Shown piece after piece: positions 26,639-32,781 of a stretch of DNA of 64,000 nt (positions are counted from its first letter, which is position 1; the number at the start of each line of letters is the position of its first letter). The stretch comes from DATLGB01 sp963724135 (GTDB lineage Bacteria > Actinomycetota > Thermoleophilia > Solirubrobacterales > Solirubrobacteraceae), in the NCBI GenBank assembly GCA_963724135.1, contig CAVRTA010000006.1, positions 372,001 to 436,000 on the forward strand, in the 5' to 3' direction. Below the pieces are notes generated by a model. That model did no database searches. It was not told the origin of the DNA and saw only the letters and a list, made by a program, of their open reading frames with translations. Made by a program: the position numbers and the translations under genes.

Positions 26639-28363
26639 GTGGGCGTCACGGCTTCAGAGCGACGGCATTTCTCCGAGCAGCGCAAGCGGCGGCTGCTCGC
26701 GCGCACGCTCCCGCTCGTGCTCCTCGCCGTGATCGCGTTCGCGGGCGGGACGCTGGTCGGCTCGCGTCATGCGTCGCCCGAGCGCGAGCTGGCGATCCGC
26801 TTCGTCGCCGCCTGGGAGCGCGGGGACCTCGGCGGCATGCACGCGCTGCTCGACGCCGAGTCGCGCGCCGGCAACCCGATCGGGGGGTTCCGCAGCCTGT
26901 ACGAGCGCGGCGAGCAGGCGGCGACGCTGCTCGGCGTCCGCCGCGCCGGCCCGGTGCGTGCCCGTGACGGCTCGTTCGAGTTCCCGATGCGCGCCGAGAC
27001 CCGTCGCTTCGGCGTTCTGCGCGGCACGCTGCGGGTCGACGTGTCCACCGACGAGCGGGAGGTCCCCGGGATCGTGTTCCGGCCCCGCTACGTGTTCCCG
27101 GGCCTGCGCGACGGCGAGGAGCTCGCGAGCGACATCGTGATGCCGCCGCGCGCGGATCTCGAGGCGCGCGACGGCACGGTGCTGGCGGCCGGCCCCGAGC
27201 GTACGTCGGAGATCGGGACGCTGGCCGCGAACGTGGTCGGGTCGGTGGGGCCGATCCCGGAGGAGGAGAAGACGCGCTACGAGGCGCTCGGCTACCCCGG
27301 CGACGCGATCGTCGGCCTCACCGGGCTCGAGCGCCAGTTCGAGGGGCGCCTGGCCGGCACCTTCGGCGGGTCGCTGCGGGCGGGGACGCGCGTGCTCAAG
27401 CGGGTGACGGCCCGCAAGTCCGGTCCGATGCGGACGTCGATCGACGTCGGCATCGAGGAGGCGGCCGTGGCGGCCCTGGCCGGCCGCTTCGGAGGAGTCG
27501 CGGTGCTGCGGCCGAGGACGGGTGAGGTGCTGGCGCTGGCCGGCATCGGCTACTCGGCGCCCCAGCCGCCGGGCTCGACGTTCAAGATCATCACGCTGGC
27601 GGCCGCGCTGGACGCGAAGATCGCCAAGCCGAGATCGACCTATCCGGTCGCTACCGAGGCGGTGCTGGCGGGCGTCGCGCTCGAGAACGCCAACGGCGAG
27701 GCGTGCGGGGGGACGCTCGCCGAGGCGTTCGCCGAGTCCTGCAACTCCGTCTTCGCGCCGATGGGCGCCGAGCTGGGCGCGCGCCGGCTCGTCGCCGCCG
27801 CCGAGCGCTTCGGCTTCAACGAGGCGTCCGACATCCCCGGCGCCCCGCCGAGCGCGATCCCGCCCGCCGGCGAGATCGGCGACGATCTCGCGGTCGGCGC
27901 GTCGGCCATCGGCCAGGGCCGGGTCACCTCCACGCCGCTGCGCATGGCCGAAATGACGGCGGCGATCGCCAACCGGGGCGTGCGCGTCCGGCCCGTCTTC
28001 GAGCGGGGCGAGCGGGGCCGCCGCTCCCGCGCCACCTCCGAGCGGACCGCCCGCCTGGTCACCGAATACATGGTCGGCGTCGTCGACCACGGCACCGGGG
28101 TGGCCGCCGCGATCCCGGGCGTCCGCGTCGCGGGCAAGACCGGCACCGCCGAGCTGCGCACGACCCAGCCCCCGGACCCCGACGACCCGAACGCAGAGCC
28201 GCTGGACCCGAACGACACCACCGACACCGACGCCTGGTTCGTCGCCTTCGCGCCGGCCCGCAGGCCGAAGGTCGTCGTCGCGGTGCTGCTGGTGGGTCAG
28301 GGCGCGGGCGGGGCCACGGCCGCGCCCGCCGCGCGCGTGGTGCTCGAGGCGGCTTTGTCGTGA
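26639..28363 (+). CDS. class B penicillin-binding protein (transpeptidase)
   Basis: Cross-links peptidoglycan outside the membrane. A basic N-terminus (RRHFSEQRKRRLL) precedes one membrane anchor (LPLVLLAVIAFAGGTLVG), then an NTF2-like MecA_N domain (about residues 42-135, ELAIRFVAAWERGDLGGMHA), a short dimerisation region (GDAIVGLTGLERQFEGRLAG) and the transpeptidase. Active-site motifs: SxxK in PPGSTFKI, SxN in AESCNSVF, KTG in VAGKTGTAEL. 574 residues fits PbpA/PBP2-like enzymes. No PASTA repeats. GTG 26639 is the only start upstream of the anchor that keeps the basic N-terminus. Its 3' end leads into the dyad element at 28387. Confidence 0.92.
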   Translation: MGVTASERRHFSEQRKRRLLARTLPLVLLAVIAFAGGTLVGSRHASPERELAIRFVAAWERGDLGGMHALLDAESRAGNPIGGFRSLYERGEQAATLLGVRRAGPVRARDGSFEFPMRAETRRFGVLRGTLRVDVSTDEREVPGIVFRPRYVFPGLRDGEELASDIVMPPRADLEARDGTVLAAGPERTSEIGTLAANVVGSVGPIPEEEKTRYEALGYPGDAIVGLTGLERQFEGRLAGTFGGSLRAGTRVLKRVTARKSGPMRTSIDVGIEEAAVAALAGRFGGVAVLRPRTGEVLALAGIGYSAPQPPGSTFKIITLAAALDAKIAKPRSTYPVATEAVLAGVALENANGEACGGTLAEAFAESCNSVFAPMGAELGARRLVAAAERFGFNEASDIPGAPPSAIPPAGEIGDDLAVGASAIGQGRVTSTPLRMAEMTAAIANRGVRVRPVFERGERGRRSRATSERTARLVTEYMVGVVDHGTGVAAAIPGVRVAGKTGTAELRTTQPPDPDDPNAEPLDPNDTTDTDAWFVAFAPARRPKVVVAVLLVGQGAGGATAAPAARVVLEAALS

Positions 28364-28386
28364 TCGCGCTCAGCTCGCTGCGTTTT

Positions 28387-28574
28387 CAGCTGTCGCGGCC
28401 GTAGCCGACTGCGCGATGAGGGGACGGGTCAGGGCGCGGGACGGACGCAGGGCGCCGCGATTCGCGAATAATGCATCCATAGGAGGTGTTATTCGCGAAT
28501 GGACGCCTGGCGGGCCCGGGCTCACCATCGAACCCTCCCCCTCATCGCGCAGTCAGACCGCGCTGCGACAGCTG
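28387..28574. repeat. intergenic element B: 188-bp dyad-symmetric element
   Basis: Outer arms 28387-28423 and 28538-28574 are 37-base inverted repeats matching at 30 of 37 positions; the innermost 17 (GACTGCGCGATGAGGGG) match perfectly. Inside them, perfect 11-base arms ATTCGCGAATA (28460-28470) and TATTCGCGAAT (28490-28500) share the same centre (28480). It fills the gap between two convergent genes. The right arm is 32/32 identical to part of the element at 6142-6173. There is no T-run typical of an intrinsic terminator. Confidence 0.85.
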
Positions 28575-28609
28575 GGCCGCACGCGCTGAACAACGCGCGG
28601 CCGACGCGC

Positions 28610-29176
28610 TCAGACGTCGAGCGCGAGGTGCGCCTCGTGCGGCTCGCGGTCGCCCTCGCCGGCGACGATGCGGAACTCGAGCGGGCGGTTCTGGTAGCTG
28701 GTCAGCGGCAGCTTGAACAGCAGCATCGCGCCCGCGGTGGAGTCGAACTCCTGGGTGGAGTCCGGTTGGGGGATGACCTCGTCGGGGCCGAGCGTCTGCG
28801 GCACGTAGGCGAACGAATTGACCTGTGTGTCGAGCTCGACCGGGTGGTAGACGTCGCCCTCGGTGTCCTCGACCTCGAACTCCGCGGCGGTCGGTGCGGG
28901 CTCATCCGTCTTGTTCTCGATGCGCACGAAGACGGCGAACCACGTCTCCTCGTCATTCGGCGGGCCGACGCTCGCGGGCACTCCCTCGAGGTAGCGGTTG
29001 TCGGGGACCACGGCCGGGTTGAGCTGGCGCGAGCCCTGGATGTGGTAGTCGAGCGAGCCGACGTCGAGCCAGATGCCCTCGGTCTCGCCCTCGGTGACGA
29101 CGTCGTGCTTGTTGCCGCAGCCGACGGCGGCGAGCGCCAGCGCGCAGAGCAGGACGTACGGGAGCCACCGGGTCAT
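28610..29176 (-). CDS. lipoprotein with DUF4352-like domain, unknown function
   Basis: An exported lipoprotein: signal RWLPYVLLCALALAAVGC ends in a lipobox (AVGC) with the cysteine at about residue 20. The mature part is one beta-rich domain, with TWFAVFVRIENKTDEPAPTA, EFEVEDTEGDVYHPVEL and LLFKLPLTSYQNRPLEF typical of the DUF4352/telokin-like Ig fold. Binding role is unknown. ATG 29176 overlaps the stop of the SRPBCC gene by ATGA, so these two are coupled. The gene ends at the dyad element. Confidence 0.7.
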   Translation of the reverse strand: MTRWLPYVLLCALALAAVGCGNKHDVVTEGETEGIWLDVGSLDYHIQGSRQLNPAVVPDNRYLEGVPASVGPPNDEETWFAVFVRIENKTDEPAPTAAEFEVEDTEGDVYHPVELDTQVNSFAYVPQTLGPDEVIPQPDSTQEFDSTAGAMLLFKLPLTSYQNRPLEFRIVAGEGDREPHEAHLALDV

Positions 29177-29688
29177 GAGCGCGGCGAAGGGTACAGCCCG
29201 GCCACGGTCGCTCGCCGCCCGCGGGCGCGGTCCTCCTCGAGCCGAGCGCGCAGCGCCTTGAGCGACCTGCGCGCGTTGCGCTTGAACCACGACCGGCGGC
29301 CGGACAGGGCCTCCATGATCCTGTCGGTCGGCAGCGGCGGGTCGCTCTCGAACTCGAACGTGACGCGCGTCGAGTGCGCGCCGGCGGGCTCGAGGACCCA
29401 CTCGCAGTAGGTCTTGATGCGGTTGTACTTGCCGTGACGGCCGACGCCGACGATCCTGCGGTGAGGCTCGAGCTCGAGGAAGTTCAGGTCGCCCCAGCCG
29501 AAGCGGTCCAGCGGCGCCTGCGAGCGGAAGCGCGCGCCGGCGCCCCGACCGTAGGAGTCCTCGCGCGTCAGGCGCCAGTCGCGGAACAGCGGCTCCATGA
29601 ACTCGGAGTGGTTGGCGATGTCCGCGAGGTACTCGAAGATCTCCTCGCGCGGCCTGTCGATCGTGACCGTGGTGGTGACCGGGTCCAT
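29173..29688 (-). CDS. SRPBCC-family protein (polyketide cyclase/START-like)
   Basis: A 171-residue helix-grip protein that likely binds a hydrophobic ligand. VTTTVTIDRPREEIFEYLAD is the typical opening (strand, then Pro and the amphipathic helix). NHSEFMEPLFRDWRLT, then strands VGRHGKYNRIKTYCEW and STRVTFEFESDPPLP, form the sheet, and a basic C-terminal helix RRSWFKRNARRSLKALRARL closes it. No catalytic site is evident. It sits directly before the lipoprotein gene (ATGA overlap) and 15 bases after the CxxC protein gene. Assigned by fold pattern; the substrate is unknown. Confidence 0.8.
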   Translation of the reverse strand: MDPVTTTVTIDRPREEIFEYLADIANHSEFMEPLFRDWRLTREDSYGRGAGARFRSQAPLDRFGWGDLNFLELEPHRRIVGVGRHGKYNRIKTYCEWVLEPAGAHSTRVTFEFESDPPLPTDRIMEALSGRRSWFKRNARRSLKALRARLEEDRARGRRATVAGLYPSPRS

Positions 29689-29703
29689 GGGACCCGGCGA
29701 ATC

Positions 29704-29988
29704 CTATGGCCGATGCCCGATCGCCTGCACCGACGCGCCACGCTCGGGGGAGCGGACGAGCTCGGTGCGGTCCGACTCGGCGGCGCGCAGGGGGCGACAC
29801 AACTCGCAGACGACGTCGGTGCCGCGCTGGGAGTCGTAGAGGTAGACGCGCTCGCCGACCAGCGGAGTGCGGTGGCAGTGCCGGCACGTCGGGCGGCCCG
29901 CGCTGAGGGCGTCGACCGACGCGCGCAGGAGCGCGGCCTCGAATTCGAAGATGCGGGAACGGACGCGGCGGACGGTGAGCGTCGGCAT
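29704..29988 (-). CDS. small CxxC zinc-ribbon-like protein
   Basis: I do not recognise a named family. The 94-residue product has an N-terminal strand-helix part (TLTVRRVRSRIFEFEAALLR), then two cysteine pairs, CRHCHRTPLVGERVYLYD and VVCELCRPL, 25 residues apart, as in treble-clef or zinc-ribbon fingers. The C-terminus is polar. It could be a zinc-binding regulator or nuclease-fold remnant. It is first of three genes running together on the minus strand. Confidence 0.6.
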   Translation of the reverse strand: MPTLTVRRVRSRIFEFEAALLRASVDALSAGRPTCRHCHRTPLVGERVYLYDSQRGTDVVCELCRPLRAAESDRTELVRSPERGASVQAIGHRP

Positions 29989-30040
29989 GGTCCCCGGACC
30001 TTCGACGCCCGCGCACGTGCCCCTCCGCGATTTCCAGGCA

Positions 30041-30131
30041 GTTTGACCCCCGCCCTATATTTGTCGGCGGAGAGGGTTGCGATCGAAGGACCGCCCCAGG
30101 CCCTTCGGCCTGCGCCTCAAAGGAGAGCAAA
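30041..30131 (+). promoter_or_regulatory. upstream region of the FHA-parA pair
   Basis: TATATT (30057-30062) is a plausible -10 in otherwise GC-rich DNA; TTTGAC (30042-30047) lies too close for a normal -35. A small hairpin AGGCC-CTTC-GGCCT follows, and AAAGGAG ends 7 bases before GTG 30132. A leader of roughly 60 bases is predicted. Confidence 0.4.
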
Positions 30132-30611
30132 GTGGACCCAAGTACACCCAGCGACCTTGAAACGACCGGGACGCTGCCGCTGCAGGGGGAGGGCATGCCC
30201 GCCGCCGCGGACACGGCGCCCGAGGCCGGCGCGGCGACCCCCGCGTGGGTGACCGAGGCCCGCGAGAACCTGACCACTCCCGGCAAGTACCTCGCCTTCG
30301 AGGACGATGGCAAGCAGCAGGTCGTCGCGGTGCAGCGCGAGTGGACCCGGATCGGGCGCTCGCTGGCCGCCGACGTGCGTTTCGACGACGCGACCGTCTC
30401 CCGCCGTCACGCCCTGATCGTCCACCAGGCCGACGGGACCCGTGTCCTCGACGACCGCTCGCTCAACGGGGTGTATGTGAACGGCCGCCGCGTCGAGTGG
30501 AGCCCGCTCAAGGACGGCGACCACATCGCCGTCGGCCGCCACACGCTGTTCTTCCTGGACACGGCGACAGTCGGTTCGCCCGTTCCCGCCACGGCCTCGA
30601 CAGCCGAGTAG
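30132..30611 (+). CDS. FHA-domain protein
   Basis: A cytoplasmic phosphothreonine-binding protein. The first 55 residues are acidic and disordered and contain several Thr (TPSDLETTGTLPLQGEG), which resembles the phosphorylated tail of GarA-type proteins. The FHA domain follows: TRIGRSLAADVRFDDATVSRRHA, in pieces, with the key GRS and SRRH residues, then DDRSLNGVYVNGRRVEW and the closing DGDHIAVGRHTLFFL. 159 residues, one domain. GTG 30132 has an AAAGGAG site. The ParA gene follows after 13 bases, so the pair is probably one operon. Serine/threonine kinase control is inferred from the domain; no kinase gene is in the window. Confidence 0.88.
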   Translation: MDPSTPSDLETTGTLPLQGEGMPAAADTAPEAGAATPAWVTEARENLTTPGKYLAFEDDGKQQVVAVQREWTRIGRSLAADVRFDDATVSRRHALIVHQADGTRVLDDRSLNGVYVNGRRVEWSPLKDGDHIAVGRHTLFFLDTATVGSPVPATASTAE

Positions 30612-30624
30612 TCTGGCGGCGGCC

Positions 30625-31410
30625 ATGGCCGCCACGATCGCCGTGCTGTCCCTGAAGGGCGGCACGGGCAAGACCACCACTGTTCGCACCCTCACCGACG
30701 TCCTGCGCCGGCTCGATCTCGACGTGCTGGCGATCGACCTCGACCCGCAGGGCAACCTGTCCGACTACTTCGACGTGCCGCCGGACGCCGCGCCCACCGT
30801 TGCGGACGTGCTCGCCGGCAAGGTCAAGGCGCGCGACGCCGAGCACGACGGCGTGATGCCCGCGGCGCCGGCCCTGGCCGAGGTGGAGCGCTCGCTGAGC
30901 GGAAAGATGGGCCGCGAGCTGGTCCTGCGCAAGGCCCTCAAGGACGCCCGCGCCGCCCACGACGTGATCCTGATCGACTGCCCGCCGGCGCTCGGCCTGC
31001 TGACGGTCAACGGCCTCGTCGCCGCCGACTGGGCCCTGATCTCGAGCGAGGCCCAGTACTTCGCGCTCCAGGGCGTCGAGGGCGCGCTCGAGGTCGTCGA
31101 GCAGGCGAAGGAGTACTACAACGACGAGCTCGAGTGGCTCGGCGTCGTGCTCAACATCGCCGACATGCGCACGGTGCACTCGCGCGAGGCCTTCACGTCG
31201 CTCAAGGAGCACTTCCCGGACAAGGTCTTCGACACGGTGATCCGCGCCTCGATCGCCTACGCCGAGTCGGCCGAACGCGCACGCTCGATCCTCGACTACC
31301 GCCCGGACCTCGGCGCCGACTACCTCAACCTCGCCGACGAGGTGCTCGATCGCATCGGGCTCGACGAGCCGCGCCGCAAGCTCAAGCGGCTCGAGTCCGC
31401 GGTCGCCTAG
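30625..31410 (+). CDS. ParA/MinD-family ATPase, orphan
   Basis: A deviant-Walker P-loop ATPase of 261 residues. AVLSLKGGTGKTTTVRTL is the signature P-loop (first Lys is the ParA signature lysine), VLAIDLDPQGNLSDYF the A' box, and VILIDCPPALGLLTVNGL the Walker B. It lacks the N-terminal HTH of plasmid ParA and the C-terminal amphipathic helix of MinD is not obvious. No parB gene follows, so segregation of the chromosome is not assured; positioning of a cellular complex through the FHA partner is an alternative. It ends in a hairpin-rich gap shared with a convergent GNAT gene. Confidence 0.88.
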   Translation: MAATIAVLSLKGGTGKTTTVRTLTDVLRRLDLDVLAIDLDPQGNLSDYFDVPPDAAPTVADVLAGKVKARDAEHDGVMPAAPALAEVERSLSGKMGRELVLRKALKDARAAHDVILIDCPPALGLLTVNGLVAADWALISSEAQYFALQGVEGALEVVEQAKEYYNDELEWLGVVLNIADMRTVHSREAFTSLKEHFPDKVFDTVIRASIAYAESAERARSILDYRPDLGADYLNLADEVLDRIGLDEPRRKLKRLESAVA

Positions 31411-31461
31411 CCGGGGCGCCGGCTGCAGGCGCCGGCGGAGCCGCGCACGGCACCCGTCGCG

Positions 31462-31488
31462 GTCGCCTGTGTCGCCTGAGTCGCCTGA
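31462..31488 (+). repeat. three tandem 9-base repeats
   Basis: GTCGCCTGT, GTCGCCTGA, GTCGCCTGA at 31462-31470, 31471-31479 and 31480-31488, followed at once by the palindrome TCGCTATAGCGA (31492-31503). It lies 3' of parA in a convergent gap; a hairpin CGCCGG...CCGGCG precedes it. Role unknown. Confidence 0.7.
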
Positions 31489-31491
31489 GGG

Positions 31492-31540
31492 TCGCTATAG
31501 CGAGCGTTTCGCGACTCACATCGCTCAGACCCGCGCTGCG
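31492..31540. repeat. intergenic element D: palindrome plus diverged conserved block
   Basis: Perfect palindrome TCGCTATAGCGA (31492-31503), then CTCACATCGCTCAGACCCGC... at 31515 onward, which matches the conserved block of elements A and B with a 4-base gap (CTCATCGCGCAGTCAGACCG). Same position class: immediately 3' of a minus-strand gene in a convergent gap. Confidence 0.55.
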
Positions 31541-31582
31541 GCGCGGACGGACGGCTGGTGTGGTGTGGCGGCCGGGGCGTCG

Positions 31583-32017
31583 TCAGACCAGGTAGCCGAA
31601 CGAGCGCGACGACCAGGCGGGACCCTCGCGCTCGTAGAAGCGGTGCGCGTCGGTGCGGGTGAAGGCGGAGTCGAGCTCGAGGTGGCTGGCGCCGTGGTCG
31701 CGCGCCCAGGCGCGGGCGGCGTCGAGCAGCGCCTTGCCGTGGCCGCGGGAGCGCTGGCCGGGATGCACGGCGAGATCCTCGACCCAGGCGCGCTGGCCGA
31801 AGCGGACCGAGAGGATGTCGAGGTAGACGGTGCAGAAGCCGGCCAGGTCGTCCGTGACGAGGACCGCCGAGCGGGGACCGGTCATCGCGGCGCGCAGCCG
31901 CTCCGCGGCGATTGCGGGGTCCCAGCCTGCCGCCGGGGCCCCCGGGGCGGCGAAGAGCCAGTCGTAGGCTCTGACCAGCGCGTCGGTCTCTTCGTCCAGG
32001 GCGGGTCGAACGAGCAT
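31583..32017 (-). CDS. GNAT-family N-acetyltransferase
   Basis: Transfers an acetyl group from acetyl-CoA to an unknown amine. A 144-residue single domain: VRPALDEETDALVRAYDWL opens the fold, AVLVTDDLAGFCTVYLDIL supplies the central strands, and WVEDLAVHPGQRSRGHGKAL carries the acetyl-CoA pyrophosphate loop (Q-R-S-R-G-H-G). ASHLELDSAFTRTDAHRFYE ends it. ATG 32017 is preferred over GTG 32032. It is divergent from the L,D-transpeptidase gene 23 bases away. Confidence 0.88.
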   Translation of the reverse strand: MLVRPALDEETDALVRAYDWLFAAPGAPAAGWDPAIAAERLRAAMTGPRSAVLVTDDLAGFCTVYLDILSVRFGQRAWVEDLAVHPGQRSRGHGKALLDAARAWARDHGASHLELDSAFTRTDAHRFYEREGPAWSSRSFGYLV

Positions 32018-32040
32018 GTGCTGACCGTACACTCGCCGCC

Positions 32041-32781
32041 ATGCGATGGGGCATCGCAGCCGGCGCGCTTCTGGTCGTGCTGTCGGGCTGCGGCGGCGGC
32101 GCCGCCGCGACCGGTCGTCCTGCCGAATCCCGCTACTTCGACCCCGCCCCGGCCGGGCCGGTCTCGCGGTCGGACGGGCCGCAGACGCCGCGCTACCTGA
32201 CCGCGGTCCTCACGCGCCCGACCCGGCTCTACGCGCGGCCCGACGGCCCGGTCCTGCACCGACTCGAGCCGCGCACCGAGTTCGGCTCCCAGACCGTCCT
32301 CGGCGTAGTGCGCCGCCGCGGCTGGTGGCTGAAGGTCGCGGCCTCCCAGCTGCCCAACCACAGGCGCGGCTGGGTCCGCGCGCAGGCGGTCACGCTGCAC
32401 GGCACCGGCTACGACATCCGCGTCGACCGGTCCCGGCGGCGCGCCGTGCTGCGCCGCGACGGACGCGTGCTGCGGCGCTTCCCGGTCGCGGTCGGGCGGC
32501 CGGGCAACGAGACGCCGCTGGGCCGCTACGCGGTCACCGACAAGCTCGCGCCGCGCGAGGCGACGTCGCCGTACGGGTGCTGCGCGCTGGCGCTGACCGG
32601 GCACCAGACCGAGCTCGAGCCCGGCTGGCCCGGCGGCGACCGCCTCGCGATCCACGGCACCCCGGCGCCGGAGACGATCGGCCAGGCCGCCTCGCTCGGC
32701 TGTCTGCGCGCGTCCGCCAGGGCGCTACGCGTGCTGATGCGCCGCGTCCCGCTCGGGGCCCCGGTCTTCGTCCGCGCCTAG
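32041..32781 (+). CDS. L,D-transpeptidase lipoprotein (YkuD)
   Basis: Forms 3-3 peptidoglycan cross-links or anchors proteins to the wall. Signal RWGIAAGALLVVLSGCGGG gives a lipoprotein with Cys at about residue 17. Residues 50-120 form a small SH3-like region (RLYARPDGPVLHRLEPRTEF). The YkuD catalytic site is visible as LAIHGTPAPETIGQAASLGC followed by LR: conserved His, Ser, Cys and Arg. 246 residues. It is divergent from the GNAT gene; its stop overlaps the 3' end of the M14 gene by 4 bases. Confidence 0.92.
   Translation: MRWGIAAGALLVVLSGCGGGAAATGRPAESRYFDPAPAGPVSRSDGPQTPRYLTAVLTRPTRLYARPDGPVLHRLEPRTEFGSQTVLGVVRRRGWWLKVAASQLPNHRRGWVRAQAVTLHGTGYDIRVDRSRRRAVLRRDGRVLRRFPVAVGRPGNETPLGRYAVTDKLAPREATSPYGCCALALTGHQTELEPGWPGGDRLAIHGTPAPETIGQAASLGCLRASARALRVLMRRVPLGAPVFVRA

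Noticed and set aside
23704..26967. A 1087-residue open frame on the plus strand opposite topB and marP
   Set aside because: It is antisense to two clear genes, is rich in Arg/Ala/Gly/His without any motif, and such long shadow frames are expected at this GC content.
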